Under the pieces are notes generated by a model. That model had not been told where the DNA came from. It saw only the letters and a list, made by a program, of their open reading frames with translations, and did not search any database. The translations under genes were made by a program, and so were the position numbers. From Anaerolineae bacterium (GTDB lineage Bacteria; Chloroflexota; Anaerolineae; S016-19), in assembly GCA_027016315.1 (NCBI GenBank), contig JALWAP010000084.1:1-36813 (forward strand): 36,813 nucleotides of DNA, written 5' to 3'. Shown here piece by piece: positions 16,120 through 24,061 of this stretch. Positions within the stretch are counted from its first letter, which is position 1; every line of letters starts with the position of its first letter.

Positions 16120-16461
16120 TCAAATCAGCAGCCTGGCGAAAATCCAAAACCCATAGAGGAACAACAGCACGCCCGCGACCGCCAGAACTTTGACAATCGT
16201 TCGATCCACGTCTTCCGAGATCCCCGTGTCGAGCAGAATCGATCTGATCCCGGCGAACGCGTGGAAGATAACGGCACCAAGGAACATGATCTCCAGCACG
16301 AGGATGAATGGGTTCGAAAGGCGGTGCACGACCTGATCGTAGGAAAGCAACCCTCCTTCCGAAAAATGGTTGGCTACGATGTGCAAGCCGAGAAGCACCA
16401 CCAGAAGGAGTCCGGTCGCTGCCTGCCATATCCATGTTGTCGAGCCTCGTTCGTCTGGCAT
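16120..16461 (-). CDS. SdhC/SdhD-like cytochrome b membrane anchor subunit
   Basis: The 113-residue protein has three hydrophobic segments. WIWQAATGLLLVVLLGLHI opens the first, with a His at its end. HAFAGIRSILLD in the second is the heme-ligand and quinone-site-like motif of succinate dehydrogenase or fumarate reductase anchor subunits. A third helix closes the protein. It would anchor a flavoprotein/iron-sulfur pair and carry heme b. No sdhA or sdhB is present in the window, and it is followed by unrelated genes, so the complex assignment is by family likeness only. The start at ATG 16461 has GGAGGGG upstream; a GTG/ATG seven codons earlier lacks one. Confidence 0.65.
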   Translation of the reverse strand: MPDERGSTTWIWQAATGLLLVVLLGLHIVANHFSEGGLLSYDQVVHRLSNPFILVLEIMFLGAVIFHAFAGIRSILLDTGISEDVDRTIVKVLAVAGVLLFLYGFWIFARLLI

Positions 16462-16490
16462 GTCATTCCCCTCCGGTCGCAAAGATGGAA

Positions 16491-16514
16491 CTCCGCGTGG
16501 AGCTTCCCGCGGAG
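16491..16514. repeat. Inverted repeat in the mreB / SdhC-like divergent region
   Basis: CTCCGCG (16491-16497) and CGCGGAG (16508-16514) form a 7-bp stem with a 10-base loop. It lies in the presumed leader of the minus-strand SdhC-like gene, 30 bp before its start. Function unknown. Confidence 0.35.
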
Positions 16515-16637
16515 CGCCTCGATCTTTCGTATTCTACACCAATCCGCCCTTTTGTGCGTACTCCCCGCAACGTCCGAAACCGCTCGACCCAATCACCAAT
16601 CCTCCGGAAAGCAGGGCGATGCCCAGTACCATCTTTA

Positions 16638-16666
16638 TTTCCATCCTGTGTTGGCTGTGATAGAAT
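16638..16666 (+). promoter_or_regulatory. Promoter of mreB
   Basis: -35 TTTCCA (16638-16643), 17-bp spacer, -10 TAGAAT (16661-16666). Predicted start near 16673, about 45 nt before the mreB ATG. Confidence 0.65.
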
Positions 16667-16717
16667 TATGAAGCAGTCTTTTGGAAAGAAAACCTGTTTG
16701 CGAGGTGTATTGCCATA

Positions 16718-17734
16718 ATGTTAGAAAAGCTCATAGGGATAGATCTCGGTACGGTCAACGTGCTGGTGTACGTCAAGGGTAGGGGCATTGTCTTGCAGGA
16801 ACCTTCCGTGGTGGCCGTCGATGTGAGGGAGAACAAAATCGTCGCCGTCGGGAAGGAAGCACGGGAGATGCTCGGCAAAAGCCCCGAGAGCATCGAGGTT
16901 TCGAGGCCTCTGCGCAACGGAGTCATCGCCGATTACATGGTGACCGAGGCGATGCTCCGTTATTTCATCTCCAAGATTTCCGGCAGGCTCAGGTTTTTCA
17001 AGCCCAAAGTGATGCTGAGCATCCCGAAAGGCGTCACCAGCGTGGAAAGCCGCGCCGTCCACGATGCGGCGATCCAGGCGGGAGCGAAGGAAGCATACCT
17101 GATTCCGGAGCCGCTTGCGGCAGCTTACGGGGCGGGGATGCCTATCAGCAGCAGCATCGGGAACATGGTGGTTGATATGGGCGGCGGCACGACGGAAGCG
17201 GCGATCATCTCGCTGAACGAGATCGTGGTTTGGAGCTCCGTGCGGGTGGGCGGAAACCGCCTGGACGAGGCGATCAGCACCTACATTCGCAAGAAATACA
17301 ACCTGCTCATCGGAGATCAGACCGCCGAGGCCATCAAGATACAGATCGGCAGCGCTCTCCCGCTGGAGGAGAAGCTGGAAATGGAGGTCCGCGGTAGGGA
17401 TCAGGTGGCCGGGCTGCCGAAGACCATAACCGTCAACTCCGACGAGGTCACAGAAGCCATCACGGATCCGCTCGCCGCCATAGTCGGAACCGTGAAAGCG
17501 ACCCTGGAGAAGACCCCTCCGGAGCTGGCGGCCGACATAATCGAGCGGGGGATGGTCATCACCGGCGGCGGAGCGATGCTCAGGAACATAGACAAGCTGC
17601 TCACCAAGGAAGCGGGCGTGCCGGCGTACGTCGCGGAAAACCCGATCGCCTGCGTCGCCCTGGGAGCGGGCAAGGCGCTGGAGAATTTCGACATCATGCG
17701 GAAGAGCCTGGCGCCGGTCGGGGTCAGCGACTGA
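16718..17734 (+). CDS. mreB: Rod-shape-determining actin homologue MreB
   Basis: The 338-residue protein has the actin-fold phosphate-binding motifs [14 protein letters not shown] at the N-terminus, [14 protein letters not shown] in the middle and [14 protein letters not shown] near the end. Length matches the family. MreB polymerises on ATP under the membrane and directs side-wall peptidoglycan synthesis. GAGGTG lies about ten bases upstream of the ATG. The usual mreC and mreD partners do not follow; the next gene, 27 bp on, is a radical SAM enzyme. The paralogue Mbl cannot be excluded from sequence alone. The window also encodes a peptidoglycan L,D-transpeptidase, so the organism has a peptidoglycan wall. 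Confidence 0.95.
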   Translation: MLEKLIGIDLGTVNVLVYVKGRGIVLQEPSVVAVDVRENKIVAVGKEAREMLGKSPESIEVSRPLRNGVIADYMVTEAMLRYFISKISGRLRFFKPKVMLSIPKGVTSVESRAVHDAAIQAGAKEAYLIPEPLAAAYGAGMPISSSIGNMVVDMGGGTTEAAIISLNEIVVWSSVRVGGNRLDEAISTYIRKKYNLLIGDQTAEAIKIQIGSALPLEEKLEMEVRGRDQVAGLPKTITVNSDEVTEAITDPLAAIVGTVKATLEKTPPELAADIIERGMVITGGGAMLRNIDKLLTKEAGVPAYVAENPIACVALGAGKALENFDIMRKSLAPVGVSD

Positions 17735-17761
17735 TCCAGTCGCTTACCTCTGGAGAACACC

Positions 17762-18739
17762 ATGATTGCTTTCGGACCTGTGCCGTCCAGAAGGCTCGGT
17801 AGGAGCCTGGGGATCAACAACATTCCGGCCAAGATCTGCACTTTCGCCTGCGTCTACTGCCAGCTCGGAAACACCATCAAGATGCAGGTGAAAAGGGAAG
17901 CGTTCTATCTGCCCGAAAGGATCTTCGCGGAAGTCCGGGACAAAGTGGCAGAATTGCGGGCTCGCGGCGAGCGCATCGATTACCTCACTTTCGTGCCGGA
18001 CGGCGAGCCTACCCTTGATCTGAACCTCGGGAAAGAGATCGAACTCCTCCGCCCTCTCGGCATCCCGATCGCCGTCATCACCAACGCCTCGTTGATCCAT
18101 CTGCCCGAAGTCCGATCGGCGCTCGAGTTGGCCGATTGGGTCTCCCTGAAAGTGGACGCCGTCACCGAAAGCGTGTGGCACAAAGTCGATAGGGCGCATG
18201 GATCGCTGAGCCTGCAGGAGATACACCGGGGAATGGCGAAATTCACCGGTGAGTTCGACGGCTTCCTGGCCACGGAGACGATGCTGGTTCGCGGCGTCAA
18301 CGACAGCGAACAGGAGTTCGAGCTCGTGGCGGATTTCCTGGCAGCCTTGCCGAGAAAGCACGGCGGGCGCGGCCCCGACAAAGCCTACATTTCCATACCC
18401 ACCCGCCCGCCAGCAGAGGATTGGTGCCAGCCAGCCGAGGAAGGCGCGATAGCGAGTGCGTACCACATCTTCGCGGAGAAGCTCGGCGAGGGTAGGGTGG
18501 AGTACCTTATAGGCTACGAGGGAGATGCGTTCGCGTCCACGGGCAATGCCGCGGAAGACCTGCTGAGCATCACCGCAGTTCACCCGATGCGTAGGGAAGC
18601 GGTTCAGAAATTCCTGGAAAGGGCGGGAGCCGATTGGAGCCTTGTGGACGAATTGCTGAGATCCGGAGCCATGATCAGGCTCGAGTACCGGGGACACGAA
18701 TTCTACATGCGGAAGCTGCCCGGGAGGAAGGCCTCGTAG
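17762..18739 (+). CDS. Radical SAM protein, COG0731/TYW1-like
   Basis: The 325-residue protein has the 4Fe-4S cluster motif CTFACVYC (C26, C30, C33; CX3CX2C). The surrounding FGPVPSRRLGRSLGINNIP and FVPDGEPTLD motifs are typical of the COG0731 group, which includes wyosine-synthesis-like enzymes and other uncharacterised bacterial members. A C-terminal region of about 90 residues (EDLLSITAVHPMR...) looks like a small helical domain. Reaction unknown: SAM cleavage is implied by the cluster motif, the substrate is not. TGGAGAACACC precedes the ATG. Only 27 bp separates it from mreB, so they are probably cotranscribed. Confidence 0.88.
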   Translation: MIAFGPVPSRRLGRSLGINNIPAKICTFACVYCQLGNTIKMQVKREAFYLPERIFAEVRDKVAELRARGERIDYLTFVPDGEPTLDLNLGKEIELLRPLGIPIAVITNASLIHLPEVRSALELADWVSLKVDAVTESVWHKVDRAHGSLSLQEIHRGMAKFTGEFDGFLATETMLVRGVNDSEQEFELVADFLAALPRKHGGRGPDKAYISIPTRPPAEDWCQPAEEGAIASAYHIFAEKLGEGRVEYLIGYEGDAFASTGNAAEDLLSITAVHPMRREAVQKFLERAGADWSLVDELLRSGAMIRLEYRGHEFYMRKLPGRKAS

Positions 18740-18850
18740 GGAAATATCCAGAATACCTCAACCTTTGCCACCTGGGAGCGGAATAATGCGAAGGGGGGAG
18801 TGAGAAAGAGCCACAAGCCATGGCGTGGCCAAAGGCAAAACGAACGAAAC

Positions 18851-18879
18851 TTGACGGCAGAAGGAGTTTGTGGTATCTA
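18851..18879 (+). promoter_or_regulatory. tRNA promoter
   Basis: -35 TTGACG (18851-18856), 17-bp spacer, -10 TATCTA (18874-18879). It ends 10 bases before the tRNA-Gly gene, which fits a short 5' leader. Confidence 0.7.
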
Positions 18880-18889
18880 AATAAAGCAA

Positions 18890-18961
18890 GCGGGTGTAGT
18901 TCAGTGGTAGAACGTCAGCTTCCCAAGCTGAATGTCGTGGGTTCGAATCCCATCACCCGCT
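18890..18961 (+). tRNA. tRNA-Gly (anticodon CCC)
   Basis: The acceptor stem GCGGGTG/CACCCGC is a perfect 7 bp and the discriminator is T. The anticodon stem is TCAGC/GCTGA with loop TTCCCAA (anticodon CCC, codon GGG). The T arm is GTGGG-TTCGAAT-CCCAT. No CCA is encoded. Confidence 0.97.
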
Positions 18962-18969
18962 CTCTGCGT

Positions 18970-19043
<74 letters not shown>

Positions 19044-19061
19044 CCTTTTTCGTCTTCGCGA

Positions 19062-19742
19062 CTACCAGTAGGCACTGTGATGCCAGCGTCTCCTTCTAAA
19101 CAGAGGCCCCAAAAGCATCCCTGTCACGAACCCTCCTATGTGCGCCCACCACGCTATCCCGCCGGTGACCGCTGCCCCCGTGGATATGGATAGCGTGCCG
19201 TTCAGGAGTTGCTCCAGGAACCATGTCCCCAGCACGAACACGGCAGGCAACGTGACGACCTCAATGTAAAAGAAGATCGGCACAATGACCGTAACGCCTC
19301 CCCTCGGGAAGTACACTAAGTACGCTCCCAGCACCGCAGCAATCGCCCCGCTGGCTCCCAACGTCGGCACCGTGGAATGGGGATGAGATAGGATCTGCGC
19401 CATGGAAGCCACGATCCCGCCGAAAAGATAGAAGATCAGGTACTTGAAATGCCCCATCTCTTCTTCCACATTGTCCCCGAAAATCCACAGGTACAGCATG
19501 TTGCCGCCCACGTGCAACCAGCCGCCGTGCAAGAACTGTGCCGTTATCAACGTCACAAGCACCAAGGGGTCTCTATGCCAGTTGATGATCCTTTCAGGAA
19601 CCACCGCCCAGACCGAGATGAAATCCCGAAGGTGGGGCCCTAATGACACCTCGAAGAGGAACACCAGGATGTTCAATATTATGATCGTGTAATTCACGAC
19701 CGGAAACGTGCGGGTAGGTGTTGTATCTTTGATAGGAATCAT
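19062..19742 (-). CDS. Rhomboid-family intramembrane serine protease
   Basis: The 226-residue protein has about six membrane helices. The rhomboid catalytic dyad is visible as S131 in GASGAIAAVLG and H201 in AHIGGFVTGMLLGP. HGGWLHVGGNMLYLWIFGDNVE in the second helix region is also characteristic. It should cleave membrane-embedded substrates within the bilayer. I chose ATG 19742 because GAGGAAGAG precedes it and rhomboids of this type begin with MIP-x-D; an in-frame ATG at 19850 has no ribosome-binding site. It lies downstream of spoVS in the same frame and converges on tRNA-Val with an 18-bp gap. Confidence 0.93.
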   Translation of the reverse strand: MIPIKDTTPTRTFPVVNYTIIILNILVFLFEVSLGPHLRDFISVWAVVPERIINWHRDPLVLVTLITAQFLHGGWLHVGGNMLYLWIFGDNVEEEMGHFKYLIFYLFGGIVASMAQILSHPHSTVPTLGASGAIAAVLGAYLVYFPRGGVTVIVPIFFYIEVVTLPAVFVLGTWFLEQLLNGTLSISTGAAVTGGIAWWAHIGGFVTGMLLGPLFRRRRWHHSAYW

Positions 19743-19952
19743 CTCTTCCTCATTGCGATGTATGGCCACATAGTAGGTTGGAGGACGCTCTGGTTTGCGG
19801 TAAACACGCCAAACTTCCCCTTTCGCCAGGCAGTCTACGACTGCCTGCATCGTGAACGGCGGGCATGTCTGCTCGCAAGTATGTGCGCCAACCGGACGCC
19901 GTTCGAACCTCCCCAGGCATGCAGCTTTGCAAGCCCAGGGGGCGCAGGGAGG
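19743..19952 (-). other. 70-codon Cys-rich open stretch joining spoVS to the rhomboid gene
   Basis: After the spoVS TGA (19955-19953), the same reading frame stays open for exactly 70 codons to the rhomboid ATG. The conceptual peptide has six Cys (C3, C8, C12, C26, C30, C41), and its last part (KGEVWRVYRKPERPPTYYVAIHR) looks protein-like. The only ATG (19850) has no ribosome-binding site. It may be spacer, a decayed Cys-rich gene, or an extension of either neighbour. An 8-bp perfect hairpin (CAGGCAGT/ACTGCCTG, 19827-19847) lies inside it. Confidence 0.35.
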
Positions 19953-20249
19953 TCAGCTTTCGACTGGTTCACCTTCCTTGCACGGATCACATCGCGGTTC
20001 CACGGTGATCCGAATCGCTGTCCGCTCCTGGCCGTTGATATCGACCTCTATGAACTTCGGCATGGACACGATGTCGATCCCATCTTGCTGCAGGTAACCT
20101 CGAGCGATTGCGATGGCCTTGACCGCCTGATTCACGGCGCTGGCTCCGATTGCCTGAACTTCTGCGTGTCGGTGTTCCCTGATTACACCGGCAATAGCGC
20201 CAGCCACAGCAGTGGAGCGAGAGCTTGCGGAAACCTTAATGATGTCCAT
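19953..20249 (-). CDS. spoVS: Stage V sporulation protein S (SpoVS) homologue
   Basis: The 98-residue protein matches the SpoVS/Alba-like family: KVSASSRSTAVAGAIAGVIRE at the start, then IGASAVNQAVKAIAIARGYL, and ERTAIRITVEP near the end. Family members of about 86 residues bind nucleic acid and act in septation and spore development in Bacillus. Many non-sporulating thermophiles and Chloroflexota carry them too. Here there is an extra C-terminal tail (CDPCKEGEPVES) with a CxxC. GGAGGGACGCT precedes the ATG. It follows rny across a terminator, as in the rny-ymdB-spoVS order of Bacillus but without ymdB. Confidence 0.95.
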   Translation of the reverse strand: MDIIKVSASSRSTAVAGAIAGVIREHRHAEVQAIGASAVNQAVKAIAIARGYLQQDGIDIVSMPKFIEVDINGQERTAIRITVEPRCDPCKEGEPVES

Positions 20250-20318
20250 AGCGTCCCTCCGTCTTCGTGCTATGTGGATGTCTTGACTCCACCGGGCCTG
20301 TACGACAATGTACCGAAA

Positions 20319-20340
20319 GGGGCGTGAGCTCTCACGCCCC
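20319..20340 (-). terminator. Intrinsic terminator after rny
   Basis: GGGGCGTGAG and CTCACGCCCC make a 10-bp GC-rich stem with a minimal loop. On the minus strand it is followed by TTTCGG. It begins six bases after the rny stop codon. Confidence 0.7.
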
Positions 20341-20345
20341 TTCTC

Positions 20346-21884
20346 TCACTTGGCGAACTCGACTGCTCGGGATTCCCTGATGACCATCACTTTGATCTGT
20401 CCGGGGTACTCCAGGTTCTCCTCGACTTTGCTTGCGATCTCCTTGGAAAGCTGAATGATCCCGTAATCGTCGATCTTGTCGGGCTTGACGATGATGCGCA
20501 ATTCCCGACCGGCCTGGATCGCGAACGCCTCCTGCACCCCACGGAAGGACTTCGCTATTTCCTCCAGCGCAGTGATCCTCTTGATATAGCTTTCCAGCGA
20601 TTCCCGCCTGGCGCCAGGGCGAGCGCCCGAGATGGCATCCGCCGCAGCCACGATCACCGCTTCCAGGGTCTGCGGCTCCACTTCATGGTGGTGGGCTTCG
20701 ATACAGTGCACGACCGGTTCCGGCACCTTGTACCTGCGTGCTATCTCCGCGCCGACCTTTGCGTGGGGCCCGTCGTTTTCATGGCTCACCGCTTTCCCTA
20801 TATCGTGCAGCAACCCGCCCATCTTGGCGATTTTGACGTTCGCCCCCAGCTCTGCTGCCAGCATCCCGGCGATGTAGCCGGTCTCGATGGAGTGGGCGAG
20901 CTGGTTCTGGCCGTAGCTGGTGCGGTACTTGAGCCGCCCGAGCAATTTGACGATCTCAGGGTGCAGCCTCTGTATTCCCAGCTCCACCAAAGCGTTCTCG
21001 CCGGCTTCGATGATGGTGGCTTCGACCTCGCTCTTTGCCCGCTTGACCTCTTTCTCGATCCTGGCCGGGTGGATGCGCCCATCCTGAACCAGCCTACCGA
21101 TGGCAATCCGGGCGATCTCCCGTCGGACGGGATCGAAGCTGGATATGGTGATCGCCTCAGGGGTATCGTCGACGATGAGGTCGACCCCCGTTGCCTCTTC
21201 GATCGCTCTGATGTTCCGCCCTTGCCTGCCGATGATTCGGCCTTTCATTTCGTCGTTCGGCAGTGGCACGGTGCTGACCGTGGACTCCGAGACGTAATCC
21301 GAGGCAATGCGCTCTATCACGGTGGCTATGATCTTGCTCGCCCGCCGATTGGCCTCGGCCTCGGCCTCGGCCTCCACCTCCCGGATGACCCGTGCCATGT
21401 CCTGCCTTGATTCTCTGGCCACCTCCTCCAAGAGCAGTTGTTTCGCTTCCTCGGAGCTGAGGCCGGAGATCTTCTCCAGCTCCTCTTTCCGCTGCTTCAG
21501 GAGCTCCTCAGCCTCCGCTGCTTCCTTCTCCAACTTGGACTGGAGCTGGTTGATCTTCTTCTCCTTGTTGTCCAGCCGCTCCAGTTTTTTGTCGAGGTTC
21601 TCCAACCTCCGTTGTATTCTCTCCTCCTGACGCTGTAGATCGCGTCGGCGGCGCTCGATCTCCTTTTCCGCTGCGTCCTTTATCCTGATGGCCTCGTCTT
21701 TGGCTGCCAAAACGATATCTTTTGCCTTGGCTCTGCTTTCGGCCAGGATTTTCTCGGCCTCTTTCTGAGCCGAAGCCCTTTCACGTTTCTCGGATACCTT
21801 GTTGAATAAATATCCCAGGACAAAGGAGAGAGCACCGACCCCTACCGCTACGATAATTTCTACGATGATTCTCCCTCCGTGCAT
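20346..21884 (-). CDS. rny: Ribonuclease Y
   Basis: The 512-residue protein has the full RNase Y layout. An N-terminal membrane helix (about residues 6-25) is followed by a long charged coiled coil to about 170, then a KH domain with [12 protein letters not shown]. The HD phosphohydrolase domain contains the metal motif LLHDIGKA and HHHE. It is a membrane-tethered endoribonuclease that starts mRNA turnover in bacteria lacking RNase E. AAGGTGA precedes the ATG. It lies 52 bp after recX and ends in a strong terminator, giving a recA-recX-rny unit. Confidence 0.97.
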   Translation of the reverse strand: MHGGRIIVEIIVAVGVGALSFVLGYLFNKVSEKRERASAQKEAEKILAESRAKAKDIVLAAKDEAIRIKDAAEKEIERRRRDLQRQEERIQRRLENLDKKLERLDNKEKKINQLQSKLEKEAAEAEELLKQRKEELEKISGLSSEEAKQLLLEEVARESRQDMARVIREVEAEAEAEANRRASKIIATVIERIASDYVSESTVSTVPLPNDEMKGRIIGRQGRNIRAIEEATGVDLIVDDTPEAITISSFDPVRREIARIAIGRLVQDGRIHPARIEKEVKRAKSEVEATIIEAGENALVELGIQRLHPEIVKLLGRLKYRTSYGQNQLAHSIETGYIAGMLAAELGANVKIAKMGGLLHDIGKAVSHENDGPHAKVGAEIARRYKVPEPVVHCIEAHHHEVEPQTLEAVIVAAADAISGARPGARRESLESYIKRITALEEIAKSFRGVQEAFAIQAGRELRIIVKPDKIDDYGIIQLSKEIASKVEENLEYPGQIKVMVIRESRAVEFAK

Positions 21885-21936
21885 TTCAATTCACCTTAAC
21901 CGAGTGTGTTGAAACAGGCATACCGCCCGCATGATG

Positions 21937-22584
21937 TTACTCCGCGCTCTGGGAATTCGCTCTCTCATCCCAGATGCGGCGAATGACTTTCCGGACGACT
22001 TGGTAGTCGAAGCCCCGTCGTTGCAGGAAACCTCCCAGCTTCCTGGCGAACGCCGGATAATCGATCTCTTTCCACGCTTCCGATTTTGCCTTCGCCAGCC
22101 CGTATGCGATCGACTCCTCGTCTTCCTGCGGGTGGCCGTCGAGCACCCGGCGTATCACCTGCTCATCGACCCCCTTGCTCCGGAGCTCGTATTCCAGAGC
22201 CCTGCGCCCACGGGGAGAAAACTGCATTCGATTGTCCACCCAGAACCTGGCGAAAGCCTCGTCGTCCAGATACCCGGCATCATCCAGACGCCGGATCACC
22301 ACCCCAATCGTCTCCGGGGCGGCTTTCTTCTTTTTAAGGTACCTTTCTACTTCCGACTTGCTGCGTGGTCTGTAACCCAGAAATCTGACGGCCTGCTCGT
22401 AGGCTTTTTCTTCCGCCTGCAGCCTGAGAAAGCCCTCGATTTCACCGTCCGTCAGGTACTGCCCCACGTGGAGGCTCACCGCTTTGACCGCAGGGAGCGA
22501 AAAGGCGTATTCTCCCTCCACGTAGACGCTCACCCAATCGCGCTTTTTCTTCTGGAAACGTAGTCCAGAGATTTTGCCGGCCAC
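21937..22584 (-). CDS. recX: RecX, RecA-modulating regulatory protein
   Basis: The 215-residue protein shows the RecX three-helix repeats, with motifs RFLGYRPRSKSEVERYLKK, LDDAGYLDDEAFARFWVDNR and PRGRRALEYELRSKGVDE. It binds and limits or remodels RecA filaments. The start is GTG at 22584, only six bases after the recA stop, and the C-terminal codons of recA provide a GAAGGG site. Tight spacing implies cotranscription and coupled translation with recA. Confidence 0.95.
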   Translation of the reverse strand: MAGKISGLRFQKKKRDWVSVYVEGEYAFSLPAVKAVSLHVGQYLTDGEIEGFLRLQAEEKAYEQAVRFLGYRPRSKSEVERYLKKKKAAPETIGVVIRRLDDAGYLDDEAFARFWVDNRMQFSPRGRRALEYELRSKGVDEQVIRRVLDGHPQEDEESIAYGLAKAKSEAWKEIDYPAFARKLGGFLQRRGFDYQVVRKVIRRIWDERANSQSAE

Positions 22585-22590
22585 CCGATG

Positions 22591-23637
22591 TTACCCTTCG
22601 GCCTCCCCGGGGGCGTCCTCGTAGGCTTGAAGCGGGGGAAGCCCGGCCTCCACACGGATCTTGTTTTCGATCTCCCGCATCAGGGCAGGGTGTTCCCGCA
22701 AGAACGCTTTCACGTTCTCCCGACCCTGCCCGAGCCTCTCGCCCTGATAGGAGTAGAAGGAGCCCCGCTTTTCCACGATGCCCATCTCCACCCCGAGGTC
22801 GAGCACCTCTCCGCTCCTCGATATGCCTTCGTTGTAGATGATATCGAACTCCGCAACGCGGAACGGAGGGGCGACTTTGTTCTTCTTGATGGTGACCTTA
22901 GTCCGGTTTCCTATGACCGTCCCTTTGTCCTTGATCGCTTCGATACGCCTGACGTCCATCCGAACCGAGGCGTAGAACCGCAACGCAAGGCCTCCGGTGG
23001 TGGTCTCCGGGCTGCCGAAGAACACGCCGATTTTGTGCCTGATCTGGTTCGTGAAGATCATAGCGGTGTTGGAGGTCTTGATCGCCCCCGCGAGCTTCCT
23101 GAGAGCCTGGCTCATCAACCTTGCCTGAAGGCCGACGTGTGCATCGCCCATGTCGCCTTCTATCTCCGCCCTCGGCACCAGCGCCGCGACGGAATCGATC
23201 ACCACCACATCCACCGCACCAGATCGAACCAGCGATTCTGCAATCTCCAGCGCCTGCTCGCCGGTGTCAGGCTGCGAGATGTACAGATCGTCCACGTTCA
23301 CGCCACATTTCTGGGCGTAGAACGGATCCAGGGCGTGCTCCACGTCGATGAACGCCGCGACGCCGCCCATTTTCTGTGCTTCTGCGATGATATGCTGGCA
23401 AATGGTGGTCTTTCCAGAAGATTCCGGGCCGTAGATTTCCGTGACCCTGCCTCTGGGCACACCCCCTATCCCGAGGGCTATGTCCAGGGACAAAGAGCCT
23501 GTCGGGATTGCCTCGACCTGCATGTGCGGGGCTTCACCAAGGCGCATGATGGCGCTTTCGCCAAACCGCTTCCGAACGTTCGCTACGGCTATCTCCAATG
23601 CCTTTTTCTTATTCTCTGAGACTCTGCTGTTTGCCAT
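22591..23637 (-). CDS. recA: Recombinase RecA
   Basis: The 348-residue protein contains Walker [10 protein letters not shown], the [17 protein letters not shown] Walker B region, MSQALRKL and the NQIR loop 2 region. It catalyses ATP-dependent strand exchange and promotes the SOS response where LexA is present. The start ATG at 23637 gives the usual [18 protein letters not shown]-terminus. A longer in-frame extension upstream to 23976 crosses the predicted promoter and has no family likeness. AAAAGG lies about ten bases upstream. It is the first gene of the recA-recX-rny operon. Confidence 0.98.
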   Translation of the reverse strand: MANSRVSENKKKALEIAVANVRKRFGESAIMRLGEAPHMQVEAIPTGSLSLDIALGIGGVPRGRVTEIYGPESSGKTTICQHIIAEAQKMGGVAAFIDVEHALDPFYAQKCGVNVDDLYISQPDTGEQALEIAESLVRSGAVDVVVIDSVAALVPRAEIEGDMGDAHVGLQARLMSQALRKLAGAIKTSNTAMIFTNQIRHKIGVFFGSPETTTGGLALRFYASVRMDVRRIEAIKDKGTVIGNRTKVTIKKNKVAPPFRVAEFDIIYNEGISRSGEVLDLGVEMGIVEKRGSFYSYQGERLGQGRENVKAFLREHPALMREIENKIRVEAGLPPLQAYEDAPGEAEG

Positions 23638-23725
23638 TTCCTCAAACCTTTTCCGCCGTTGTTTGTTCGACACCCCGCCGGGAAGGAATTTTTTCTTAGC
23701 GAAGTGTCTAAAAATCCTGCTACAT

Positions 23726-23753
23726 TCTATAACAAAAAATCCACTATTGGCAA
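23726..23753 (-). promoter_or_regulatory. Promoter of the recA operon
   Basis: On the minus strand -35 TTGCCA (23753-23748), 16-bp spacer, -10 TATAGA (23731-23726). The predicted start near 23719 gives an 80-nt leader. I found no CGAAC-N4-GTTCG LexA-type box close to it. Confidence 0.55.
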
Positions 23754-23865
23754 GCATATGCCGTCGCGGTAATCGACATCTCATTCGTGTAAACGGTAGA
23801 GAAAGTCGACAGGGAAATACCTGCAGGAATGGAATAAAGGGTGACGCAAAAGAGCGAGAACGAAA

Positions 23866-23902
23866 AGCGGGTAGGCGAGGGCAGTGCCTTCGCCTACCCG
23901 CT
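23866..23902 (-). terminator. Intrinsic terminator after the GT-C/DUF2298 gene
   Basis: A 13-bp perfect stem (23866-23878 with 23890-23902) caps an 11-base loop that can pair further. On the minus strand it is followed by TTTTCG. It lies about 160 nt beyond the stop at 24062 and separates that gene from recA. Confidence 0.8.
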
Positions 23903-24061
23903 AACTGAAATATGCTCGACAACCAACTGGGGATGCAACGAACCAGCCAAGCGAAAAACCTTGCATGCCCGTGCAATCAAAGTCTCCCGACGCAAAGACA
24001 AAGAGAGGTTACAATCCGCGCAATCTGCGGAATCTGTGGATCGAACCATTGGGGCGCCGGT

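Larger units (their letters stand above)
23638..24061. other. Intergenic region between recA and the GT-C/DUF2298 gene
   Basis: This 424-bp stretch holds the recA promoter and the terminator of the upstream minus-strand gene. No convincing coding frame was found. The frame that extends recA upstream is Arg/Phe/Ser-rich and crosses the promoter. Confidence 0.5.

Noticed and set aside
19827-19955. spoVS TGA as a selenocysteine codon with a downstream hairpin
   Set aside because: The hairpin is more than 100 nt from the TGA, too far for a bacterial SECIS, and SpoVS relatives end before this point.
23570-23590. CGAACGTTCG resembling half of a LexA box
   Set aside because: It lies inside recA coding sequence and lacks the four-base spacer of the CGAAC-N4-GTTCG operator.
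23638-23976. 113-codon N-terminal extension of RecA
   Set aside because: It spans the recA promoter and has no family likeness; the standard start is at 23637.
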